From Bacteroides sp. ET71 (GTDB lineage: Bacteria; Bacteroidota; Bacteroidia; Bacteroidales; Bacteroidaceae): a stretch of 64,000 nt of DNA. Positions within the stretch are counted from its first letter, which is position 1. Each line of letters begins with the position of its first letter. Both the position numbers and the translations under genes were made by a program. Positions 28,437 to 35,077 of the stretch are shown in pieces. The notes under the pieces were generated by a model. It saw nothing but the letters and a program-made list of their open reading frames with translations, was not told the DNA's origin and did not search any database. The stretch is from assembly GCF_023336905.1 (NCBI RefSeq), contig NZ_JAMBLS010000005.1, forward strand, positions 62,001 through 126,000, read 5' to 3'.

Positions 28437-30740
28437 TCAGCCGCGCAGCTGCTTGTCCATCGCCGCTGCCGCGCGCCGTCCGTCGCCCATGGCCAGGATG
28501 ACCGTGGCACCGCCGCGCACGATGTCGCCGCCGGCAAAGATGAAGGGGATGGACGACTGCATGTCGTCGTTCACGGCGATGGTGCCCTTGCGGCCCAGTT
28601 CCAGTCCTTCGACGGAGTGGGGCACGATGGGGTTGGGGCTTACGCCGACGCTGACGATGGCCAGGTCGATGTCCAGCGTCTCCGTGGCACCGGGGATGGG
28701 CACGGGGCTGCGGCGGCCGCTGGCATCGGGTTCGCCCAGTTCCATTTTCTGGAGGACTACCTGCTTCACGCGGCCCTGCTCGTCGGCCAGGTATTCAATG
28801 GGGTTGTGCAACGTGAGGAACTCCACGCCCTCTTCCTTGGCGTGCTTCACCTCTTCTATTCTTGCGGGCATCTCGGCCTCGCTGCGGCGGTAGACGATGA
28901 TGGCACGCTCGGCACCCAATCTCTTTGCCGTGCGCACGGAGTCCATGGCCGTGTTGCCGCCGCCGATGACCACCACGCGCTTGCCGAAGGGCACGGGGGT
29001 GTCGCTGTCCTCGCTGGCAGCGTCCATCAGGTTGACGCGCGTCAGGTATTCGTTGGACGAGAGGATGTTGATGGAGTTCTCGCCGGGGATGTTCATGAAG
29101 TTGGGCAGGCCGGCACCGCTGGCTACGAATACGCCCCGGAAGCCTGCTTCCTTCAGCTCGGCGATGCTGAGCGTCTTGCCGATGATGCAGTCTTTCTCGA
29201 ACTGCACGCCCATCTTGGCCAGGTTGTCTATCTCCACGTCCACAATCTTGTTGGGCAGGCGGAATTCGGGGATGCCGTACTTCAGCACGCCGCCAATCTC
29301 GTGCAGCGCCTCGAAGACGGTGACGTCGTAGCCCTTCTTCGCCATGTCACCTGCGAAGGACAGGCCGGCGGGGCCGCTGCCTACGACAGCTACCTTGATG
29401 CCGTTCTTCTCCTTAATCTCGGGCACGGAAATCTGGCCGCTGTCGCGCTCGTAGTCAGCGGCGAAGCGTTCCAGGTAGCCGATGGCCACGGCGGGCTCGT
29501 TCATCTTCAGGTGGATGCACTGGGATTCGCACTGCTTCTCCTGCGGGCAGACACGGCCGCAGACGGCGGGCAGGGCACTGGTTTCCTTCAAGGTCTTGGC
29601 GGCCTCGAGGAACTCGCCTTTTTCGATGTGCTTGATGAAGCGGGGGATGTCGATGCCTACGGGGCAGCCGGTCATACAGCCGGGGTTGGCGCAGTCCAGG
29701 CAACGCTTGGCTTCGGTGAGGGCTTGCTCTTCGTTGAGGCCGAGGTTCACCTCTTCGCGGCGGCTGTGGCTGCGGTATTCGGGGTCGAGCTCCGGCATCT
29801 TGACGCGGGGGATGGCGGTGCGTTCCTTGGGTTTCATGGCCTTGCGCAGTTCCACGCGCCAGGGGGCGTTGCGGGTCTTGTCTTCTTCCTGGAGGGATTC
29901 GCCCGTGGCCTGGCAAGTGTCGGGGTGTTCCAGCTTGTGCATCTCTTCCTGTTCGTAGGGCTTGAAGGCGCCCATGCGCTTGAGCATCTCGTCGAAGTCC
30001 ACCTGGTGGCCATCGAACTCGGGGCCGTCCACGCAGACGAACTTGGTCTTGCCGCCCACGGTGATGCGGCAGGCGCCGCACATGCCCGTGCCGTCCACCA
30101 TGATGGTGTTGAGCGACACGTCGGTGGGGATGTCATATTTCTTGGTCAGCAGGCAGACGAACTTCATCATGATGGCGGGGCCGATGGCGAAGCACTTGTC
30201 TACCCGTTCGCGCAGGATGACCTGCTCGACGCCCTGTGTGACGAGGCCCTTCTGTCCGTAGGAGCCGTCGTCGGTCATGATGATGACTTCGTCGCTGGAG
30301 GCGCGCATCTCTTTTTCCAGGATGATGAGTTCCTTGGTGCGTCCGGCCAGGACGGTGATGACGCGGTTGCCGGCAGCCTTCAGGGCTTGTACGATGGGCA
30401 GCATGGGGGCGACGCCCACGCCTCCTCCGGCGCAGACCACGGTGCCGAAGCGTTCGATGTGCGTGGCTTGTCCCAGGGGGCCGACGACGTCGGTGATGTA
30501 GTCGCCTTCCTGCAGTTCGCAGAGGCGGGTGGAGGAGAGGCCGACTTCCTGCACGACGAGGGTGATGGTGCCGGCTACGGGGTCGGCTTCGGCAATGGTG
30601 AGGGGCATGCGTTCGCCCTTCTCGCCGACGCGGACGATAACGAAGTGCCCGGCCTTGCGCGACCGGGCGATGAGGGGTGCTTCAACGACGAGCTTGAAGA
30701 CCTTTTCGGAGAAATGTTCTTTGTGGAGAATCTTGTTCAT
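28437..30740 (-). CDS. Fused NAD(P)H:ferredoxin oxidoreductase / glutamate synthase small-subunit-like flavoprotein (NfnAB type)
   Basis: 767 residues. The N-terminal third (1-270) is a ferredoxin-reductase/DHODH-electron-transfer module with an FAD/NAD-binding fold and a [2Fe-2S] cysteine set in M-C-G-A-C-R...F-V-C. The C-terminal part (about 310-767) is a GltD/NfnB-like module: iron-sulfur cysteines in C-L-D-C-A-N-P-G-C-M-T-G-C-P, then two Rossmann motifs (G-S-G-P-A-G and G-G-G-N-T-A). In separate-subunit organisms these parts form electron-bifurcating transhydrogenase NfnAB; the single-chain form probably balances NADH, NADPH and ferredoxin pools. No glutamate synthase large subunit is adjacent. 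Confidence 0.9.
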   Translation of the reverse strand: MNKILHKEHFSEKVFKLVVEAPLIARSRKAGHFVIVRVGEKGERMPLTIAEADPVAGTITLVVQEVGLSSTRLCELQEGDYITDVVGPLGQATHIERFGTVVCAGGGVGVAPMLPIVQALKAAGNRVITVLAGRTKELIILEKEMRASSDEVIIMTDDGSYGQKGLVTQGVEQVILRERVDKCFAIGPAIMMKFVCLLTKKYDIPTDVSLNTIMVDGTGMCGACRITVGGKTKFVCVDGPEFDGHQVDFDEMLKRMGAFKPYEQEEMHKLEHPDTCQATGESLQEEDKTRNAPWRVELRKAMKPKERTAIPRVKMPELDPEYRSHSRREEVNLGLNEEQALTEAKRCLDCANPGCMTGCPVGIDIPRFIKHIEKGEFLEAAKTLKETSALPAVCGRVCPQEKQCESQCIHLKMNEPAVAIGYLERFAADYERDSGQISVPEIKEKNGIKVAVVGSGPAGLSFAGDMAKKGYDVTVFEALHEIGGVLKYGIPEFRLPNKIVDVEIDNLAKMGVQFEKDCIIGKTLSIAELKEAGFRGVFVASGAGLPNFMNIPGENSINILSSNEYLTRVNLMDAASEDSDTPVPFGKRVVVIGGGNTAMDSVRTAKRLGAERAIIVYRRSEAEMPARIEEVKHAKEEGVEFLTLHNPIEYLADEQGRVKQVVLQKMELGEPDASGRRSPVPIPGATETLDIDLAIVSVGVSPNPIVPHSVEGLELGRKGTIAVNDDMQSSIPFIFAGGDIVRGGATVILAMGDGRRAAAAMDKQLRG

Positions 30741-30785
30741 ATTCGGTTAGTTATGTATAATTACGTAGGATTTGAGGGACTTGGA

Positions 30786-31031
30786 CTATTCGCATGGGGC
30801 GTGTCGTTTGCGCAGTTCGTCGCTGGTGTAATAGTGTCCTTCGCGATAGCTCTGCATAGATTGTTCCAGGCGTTGTTGCAGTTGCTCTGCGGTGTATTGG
30901 CAAGGGGCGGCATCCTGTTCGTGTCGGGCGTCTTCAATCAGCTTTTGGGCCAGCCACTCTTTGTTGTCGGGGCTGAGGGCAAGGGAGCGGATGAAGGACA
31001 GGAGGCCGTCCAGTGAGATGGTTGCGTTCAT
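30786..31031 (-). CDS. Orphan antitoxin-like protein
   Basis: 81 residues. Closely matches the antitoxin at 32403 in order: a start M-N/E-A-T-I/V-S-L-D, then S-P-D-N-K-x-W-L-A-x-K-L, a Y-T-x-E-x-x-x-x-R-x-E-x-S central part and a T-S/E-E-x-R-x tail. No toxin gene follows; only 45 bp separate it from the oxidoreductase gene. Probably a solitary remnant of a duplicated toxin-antitoxin system, still with its own promoter at 31066. Confidence 0.7.
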   Translation of the reverse strand: MNATISLDGLLSFIRSLALSPDNKEWLAQKLIEDARHEQDAAPCQYTAEQLQQRLEQSMQSYREGHYYTSDELRKRHAPCE

Positions 31032-31065
31032 AGGGTGTTCTTTTACTGTGTTTTTACTTTCCCCG

Positions 31066-31073
31066 CAAAGTTA
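31066..31073 (-). promoter_or_regulatory. -7 box of orphan antitoxin
   Basis: Minus strand TAACTTTG fits TAnnTTTG, 35 nt before the ATG. Confidence 0.55.
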
Positions 31074-31077
31074 ACAA

Positions 31078-31111
31078 AAAAGGCCGACGTCCATCCCTAC
31101 GCCGGCCTTTT
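31078..31111. terminator. Hairpin with T-runs on both strands
   Basis: AAAAGGCCGACG (31078) pairs with CGCCGGCCTTTT (31100) with one G-U position. T-rich on the minus-strand exit, it could stop transcription coming from the acyltransferase side. Confidence 0.65.
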
Positions 31112-31262
31112 CTTGTGTTTTTTTAGCGTTAGCCGAAGGTGCCTTCGCCGTCGCTGTCGTCGGTGCCGGGACACCGGCATTCTTCTGTAAATAGTTTTGG
31201 ATGTCGGCACGACATCAGTGTGCCTCGTTGGGCGCTTTCTAATGATTTCAGTGACAGTGCGT

Positions 31263-31372
31263 TGACACTTAGCACAGGTGTCGCTGACACTTAGCACAAG
31301 TATCCGTGACACTTAGCACAAGTGTCGGTGATACTTAGCACAAGTGTCGGTGATACTTAGCACAAGTGTCGG
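31263..31372. repeat. Five 22-bp tandem units, each a hairpin
   Basis: Five contiguous units of exactly 22 bp (31263, 31285, 31307, 31329, 31351). The unit contains GACACTT-AGCAC-AAGTGTC, a perfect 7-bp inverted repeat in the best copy, with one or two changes in the others. It lies in a 453-bp gene-free stretch between the orphan antitoxin and the acyltransferase. The rest of that stretch shows no supportable gene. Confidence 0.9.
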
Positions 31373-31428
31373 CCATGCGCAAGGGAAGTCTCCGCGATGT
31401 CTCTCGTGATGTAAGGATTTATTGTTTG

Positions 31429-31451
31429 AAAAGAAAGGCAGGAGCTTTGCA
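31429..31451 (+). repeat. 23-bp direct repeat, left copy
   Basis: Matches 32698-32720 at 22 of 23 positions (core AGAAAGGCAGGARCTTTGCA). The two copies bracket the acyltransferase and toxin-antitoxin genes; the right copy forms part of the serS terminator. Confidence 0.7.
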
Positions 31452-31484
31452 CGGCTTTGGGGGAGGTAAGCTACGAGTGGTGGC

Positions 31485-32063
31485 TTATCTCCCCAGCATG
31501 TACTTGTTGAGGCTCCTGCGGTCCCAGTTGATGCCCCGTTTGACCACCTTGGCGGGGATGCCGGCCAGGATGACGTTGGGCTCGTCGAAGCGCCTGGTGA
31601 CGATGCTTCCCCAGCCCACGATGCTGTAGTCGCCGATGCAGACGTGCGAGCGGTCTTCTTGCAAGTAGAGCGTGACGCCGTTGATGACCACCCGGTTGCC
31701 GATGCGCACGCGGCAGCCGTTGGCCGTGCGCGACACGCCCGCGCCCAGTCCCGGCAGTTGGCCGACGATGAGCTTCAGTCCCGTCATGCCCAGGATGGAG
31801 GAGCAGCGCACGATGACGTGTCCCACCTCCACGTCGTTGTCATCGCCTTTGACAATCAGCAGGAAGCCGCCTCCCGTCAGCAGCTCTTCGGCAGCGGCCT
31901 CCGACTCGAAGTGCAGCAGCACGCGGTTGCGGTGGCCGATGATGGAGATGTCCGCCCTCTCCAGCAGGCGGCTTGTCAGGGCATCGGTCGTTGTCGTGCA
32001 GTTGACTTCCCGGTCGGGGAAGGCGAAGATGAGTTGGTTTTCGTTTCCTTCTATCTGTGTCAT
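31485..32063 (-). CDS. Left-handed beta-helix acyltransferase-like protein
   Basis: 192 residues. The C-terminal half shows hexapeptide turns (V-R-I-G-N-R-V-V-I-N-G-V, V-C-I-G-D-Y-S-I-V-G-W-G-S-I-V-T) and the typical end I-L-A-G-I-P-A-K-V-V-K-R-G-I-N-W-D-R of sugar/serine O-acetyltransferases such as capsule or LPS modifiers. The N-terminal half (1-85) does not resemble the usual helix coils, and the common catalytic G-H motif with a following loop is not obvious, so activity is uncertain. It sits in the accessory island with no polysaccharide genes nearby. Confidence 0.75.
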   Translation of the reverse strand: MTQIEGNENQLIFAFPDREVNCTTTTDALTSRLLERADISIIGHRNRVLLHFESEAAAEELLTGGGFLLIVKGDDNDVEVGHVIVRCSSILGMTGLKLIVGQLPGLGAGVSRTANGCRVRIGNRVVINGVTLYLQEDRSHVCIGDYSIVGWGSIVTRRFDEPNVILAGIPAKVVKRGINWDRRSLNKYMLGR

Positions 32064-32078
32064 GGGGATATATGGGTG

Positions 32079-32412
32079 TTATGGGTTATGGGTGTCGGTT
32101 CCGGTCAGTCCGTCGGCCTGTCGGACGGGCTCGCGTCGGGTGTCCCAGAGGTCGGCGATGTAAATAGTGTCACCTTCAACGTAATACACTATTTTGTAAT
32201 TGGGATGCACGACGATGCTGCGATAACCTTCCGGCTCTTTTTCAAGCAGTGGCTCTTTCTTTCCCATTCCGGGGTTGCTTTGCAAGAGTTGCTCGTAATC
32301 CAAGATAACGGGCATAGAATTTCTTCATTGCGCGTTCGCCAAATGTGTCGCGGCCATATTCCAGCGTATCGGCAAGTCTTTCGCTTGCATCATCATCCCA
32401 TATCACTCGCAT
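32079..32412 (-). pseudogene. RelE/ParE-family toxin, frameshifted
   Basis: Starting at the ATG at 32412, which overlaps the antitoxin stop by 10 bp, the frame reads M-R-V-I-W-D-D-D-A-S-E-R-L-A-D and runs to K-K-F-Y-A-R. It then leaves frame; the toxin continues one base later as I-L-D-Y-E-Q-L-L through Y-R-S-I-V-V-H and ends W-D-T-R-R-E-P. One extra base near 32307 accounts for the break, as alignment with the intact toxin at 52517 shows. The remaining frame fragments would encode a 60-residue N-terminal piece or a 78-residue C-terminal piece. Likely inactive unless this is a sequencing error. Confidence 0.85.
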
Positions 32413-32657
32413 AGCCAAGGGTGTTTGTTTTCTATCATGCGTCTGACTTCTTCCGTCGTATGCACGCGTCCGGCCTTGATATTGGCACGCGAGCGTTCAA
32501 TGCGGGCATTGATTTCCTCCATGGTGTAGGGCGTGAGGCGTTGTTTTTCCTCTTCCTCTACTTCTTCGTAGAGCTTGCCGGCCAGCCAGCGTTTGTTGTC
32601 GGGACTGAGCGATTGTATCAGTTTCCACAGATAATCCAATGATACGGTTGCTTCCAT
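32403..32657 (-). CDS. Antitoxin of the frameshifted RelE/ParE system
   Basis: 84 residues from the ATG at 32657; an upstream start at 32693 overlaps the -7 box and is rejected. Composition is helical and charged, with W-L-A-G-K-L-Y-E-E-V and a C-terminal T-T-E-E-V-R-R segment likely to wrap the toxin. Paralogue of the orphan at 30786. The stop overlaps the toxin start by 10 bp, the usual arrangement of type II systems. Confidence 0.82.
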   Translation of the reverse strand: MEATVSLDYLWKLIQSLSPDNKRWLAGKLYEEVEEEEKQRLTPYTMEEINARIERSRANIKAGRVHTTEEVRRMIENKHPWLCE

Positions 32658-32690
32658 AGTTGGTTCCTCCTTCGTTAGGTTCAACAGGGA

Positions 32691-32698
32691 CAAAGGTA
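32691..32698 (-). promoter_or_regulatory. -7 box of the island antitoxin-toxin unit
   Basis: Minus strand TACCTTTG fits TAnnTTTG and sets the antitoxin start at 32657. Confidence 0.6.
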
Positions 32699-32720
32699 AA
32701 AGAAAGGCAGGAACTTTGCA
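32698..32720 (+). repeat. 23-bp direct repeat, right copy
   Basis: 22 of 23 positions match 31429-31451. This copy contributes the left arm of the serS terminator. Confidence 0.7.
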
Positions 32721-32732
32721 AGCCCCTGCCTT
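32704..32732 (-). terminator. Terminator of serS
   Basis: AAGGCAGG pairs with CCTGCCTT around a 13-nt loop, with T-rich sequence on exit along the minus strand, about 35 bp after the serS stop. Confidence 0.7.
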
Positions 32733-32765
32733 CTTTTCTTGTGCATCTGTATAATATAATGTGTA

Positions 32766-34040
32766 TCAGTCAATCATGTCGAACCCGCAGTAGGGCACCA
32801 GTGCCTTGGGGATGCGGATGCCCTGGGGCGTCTGGTTGTTCTCCAGCAGGGCGGCCACGATGCGGGGCAGGGCGAGGGCCGAGCCGTTGAGCGTGTGGCA
32901 CAGCTCGATTTTCTTGTCCGCCGTGCGGTAGCGGCAGTGCAGGCGGTTGGCCTGGTAGGTGTCGAAGTTGGAGACGGAGCTGACCTCGAGCCAACGCTTC
33001 TGCGCCTCGCTGTAGACCTCGAAGTCGTAGCAGATGGCGGCGGTGAAGCTGATGTCGCCGCCGCAGAGGCGCAGGATGCGGTAGGGCAGTTCGAGCTTCT
33101 GCAGCAGGCCCTCGACGTGGTCTAGCATCTCCTGGTGGCTCTGGCGGCTGTGTTCGGGCTTGTCGATGCGGACGAGCTCTACCTTGGAGAACTCGTGCAG
33201 GCGGTTCAGGCCGCGCACGTCCTTGCCGTAGGAGCCGGCCTCGCGGCGGAAGCACTCGGTGTAGGCGCAGTTCTTGATGGGCAGGTCGCGCTCGTCGAGG
33301 ATGACGTCGCGGTAGATGTTCGTGACGGGCACCTCGGCGGTGGGGATGAGGTAGAGGTCGTCCACCTCGCAGTGGTACATCTGTCCCTCCTTGTCGGGCA
33401 GTTGGCCGGTGCCGTAGCCCGAGGCGGCGTTGACCACCGTGGGGGGCATCACTTCGGTGTAGCCCGATGCGCGTGCTTCGTCCAGGAAGAAGTTGATGAG
33501 GGCGCGTTGCAGGCGGGCGCCTTTGCCTTTGTAGACGGGGAATCCGGCGCCGGTGATTTTCACGCCCAAGTCGAAGTCGATGATGTCATACTTCTTGGCC
33601 AGTTCCCAGTGGGGCAGGGCGTCCTTGGGCAGGGGTGTCTCCATGCCGCCCATCTTGACGACGAGGTTGTCTTCGGCGCCGTTGCCTTCGGGCACTTCGT
33701 CGTAGGGCACGTTGGGGATGGTGTAGAGCAGTTGTTGCAGGTCTTGGGCGGCCTGGTCCATGTCGGCTTGCAGTGTCTTGTTGGTCTCTTTCAGTTGGGC
33801 CACGCGTGCCTTGGCGGTTTCGGCCTCGTCGCGGCGGCCTTCCTTCATCAGTTGGCCGATGGTTTTGGAGGTGGCGTTCACTTCGGCCAGGTTGGTGTCC
33901 AGCACGGCTTGCGTGCTCTTGCGCTTGTTGTTGAGGGCCAGCACCTGGTCGATGGTCTCCTTGGCGTTCTTGAAATGTTTCTTCTCGAGTCCGCGCACCA
34001 CGGCGTCGGTGTTCTCGGTGATTTGTTTGATGGTAAGCAT
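32766..34040 (-). CDS. serS: Seryl-tRNA synthetase
   Basis: 424 residues. The N-terminal long antiparallel coiled-coil arm (about 30-100) binds the tRNA-Ser long variable arm. The class II catalytic core follows, with motif 2 (F-R-R-E-A-G-S-Y-G-K-D) and motif 3 near the end (G-S-A-L-A-L-P-R-I-V-A-A-L-L-E-N). Charges tRNA-Ser, also the substrate for selenocysteine where used. Monocistronic with promoter at 34096. Confidence 0.98.
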   Translation of the reverse strand: MLTIKQITENTDAVVRGLEKKHFKNAKETIDQVLALNNKRKSTQAVLDTNLAEVNATSKTIGQLMKEGRRDEAETAKARVAQLKETNKTLQADMDQAAQDLQQLLYTIPNVPYDEVPEGNGAEDNLVVKMGGMETPLPKDALPHWELAKKYDIIDFDLGVKITGAGFPVYKGKGARLQRALINFFLDEARASGYTEVMPPTVVNAASGYGTGQLPDKEGQMYHCEVDDLYLIPTAEVPVTNIYRDVILDERDLPIKNCAYTECFRREAGSYGKDVRGLNRLHEFSKVELVRIDKPEHSRQSHQEMLDHVEGLLQKLELPYRILRLCGGDISFTAAICYDFEVYSEAQKRWLEVSSVSNFDTYQANRLHCRYRTADKKIELCHTLNGSALALPRIVAALLENNQTPQGIRIPKALVPYCGFDMID

Positions 34041-34095
34041 GGTTTATACCTATTTATTTAATGTTATTTCATTTCGTTCTGTACGATTCGCGGGG

Positions 34096-34103
34096 CAAAG
34101 ATA
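34096..34103 (-). promoter_or_regulatory. -7 box of serS
   Basis: Minus strand TATCTTTG fits TAnnTTTG, about 55 nt before the ATG. Confidence 0.6.
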
Positions 34104-34182
34104 CGCAAAAAACCGATATGTGGTGATGTTCTGGTGAGAAGGCTTTTGCCGAAAGCAGATTTTCTTGTCCGTCAGTCTGTTG

Positions 34183-34254
34183 CTTGCCGGGTGCAACGGC
34201 TGCGCTTGCCGTTCGCCGCAGCCTTCCTTGCCGTGCGTGCCGGCCGCGGCGCTT
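34183..34254. repeat. 22-bp array upstream of serS
   Basis: CTTGCCG occurs at 34183, 34205 and 34227, exactly 22 bp apart, with GC-rich spacers, then a degenerate CTTGTGG at 34252. Confidence 0.6.
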
Positions 34255-34266
34255 GTGGGGATAACG

Positions 34267-34300
34267 AAAGAGGGTATGCCTTGGCGGGCATACCCTCTTT
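34267..34300 (-). terminator. Terminator of the acidic-protein gene
   Basis: A perfect 14-bp inverted repeat (AAAGAGGGTATGCC and complement) has a 6-nt loop. It lies 22 bp past the stop of the 34322-34657 gene. Confidence 0.85.
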
Positions 34301-34321
34301 GCATAAGTGTGCGGACCGATG

Positions 34322-34657
34322 TCAGTCTCCGTTGTCCAGCGAGTCGGCATAGTCCATCTCTCCCTGTACGATGAAGAGCAGTTCTTCGGGGTCATATTCA
34401 CCCATTCCGTCTTTTCGGGCTTCCTTGACCATGTAATCGACAACTTTCTCCAGGTCGATTTCTATGCAGCCCTCTGCGTCGGGCTGTGCGTCGAGGATAC
34501 CGCTTTGCGTGTAGTACTCGTCAATCAGGTCGAGGAAGTAATAGAACTCGTCGTCCGTGAACTTGTTTTTCAAGTCTTGCGGCAGGTAATTCTTAATGAA
34601 CTCGATGGTCTTTTCGTCATCGAGGTCGTCCTGCAAAAAGTCGTCATCTTGTCTCAT
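34322..34657 (-). CDS. Conserved acidic protein of unknown function
   Basis: 111 residues, strongly acidic (D/E-rich at both ends), soluble, mostly helical. The motif F-I-K-N-Y-L-P-Q-D-L-K-N-K-F-T-D-D-E-F-Y-Y-F is followed by a Y-Y x S-G-I-L-D region and an I-E-I-D-L-E-K-V-V-D-Y helix. It lies downstream of trxA on the same strand (49 bp) and is probably co-transcribed. No domain name can be given. Confidence 0.8.
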   Translation of the reverse strand: MRQDDDFLQDDLDDEKTIEFIKNYLPQDLKNKFTDDEFYYFLDLIDEYYTQSGILDAQPDAEGCIEIDLEKVVDYMVKEARKDGMGEYDPEELLFIVQGEMDYADSLDNGD

Positions 34658-34706
34658 GGTTGATGTCTTTTTAGAAGGTTTGGATGGTCTGAATGTCTGT
34701 ACTGTC

Positions 34707-35021
34707 TTAGAGCAGTGCTTCCAGCTTGGCCACGAATGTTGCCTTGGGGGCCGAGCCTATCTGCTTGTCCACCAGCTCGCCGTTCTTGAAGAACAGCACG
34801 GCGGGAATGTTGCGGATGCCGTACTCCATGGCCAGGTCGTTGCTCTCTTCCACGTCGCACTTGCCGATGACAGCGCGTCCTTCATATTCCGTAGCCAGTT
34901 CGTCGATGATGGGGCTTACCATGCGGCATGGTCCGCACCACGTAGCCCAGAAGTCGATAACCACAGGCTTGTCGCCTGCCAGCAGTTCTTTGTAATTGCT
35001 TTCTGTAATGTTCAAAGCCAT
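34707..35021 (-). CDS. trxA: Thioredoxin
   Basis: 104 residues. The active-site W-C-G-P-C is at 28-32, the cis-Pro loop reads R-N-I-P-A, and the conserved W-A-T precedes the site. General cytoplasmic disulfide reductant. It lies 56 bp downstream of the dnaE stop and has its own TATCTTTG box at 35070. Confidence 0.98.
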   Translation of the reverse strand: MALNITESNYKELLAGDKPVVIDFWATWCGPCRMVSPIIDELATEYEGRAVIGKCDVEESNDLAMEYGIRNIPAVLFFKNGELVDKQIGSAPKATFVAKLEALL

Positions 35022-35069
35022 AATGTTCTAATATTAAAGTTTGGTGTTTCTGATGATTCTCTTTCGCTG

Positions 35070-35077
35070 CAAAGATA
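35070..35077 (-). promoter_or_regulatory. -7 box of trxA
   Basis: Minus strand TATCTTTG directly abuts the dnaE stop codon and fits TAnnTTTG. Confidence 0.6.

Noticed and set aside
28617-31016. 799-codon plus-strand frame opposite the oxidoreductase
   Set aside because: Antisense shadow, low-complexity (G/A/V/H-rich), no motif.
31263-31372. CRISPR array
   Set aside because: Units are contiguous 22-mers without spacers, and no cas genes are nearby.
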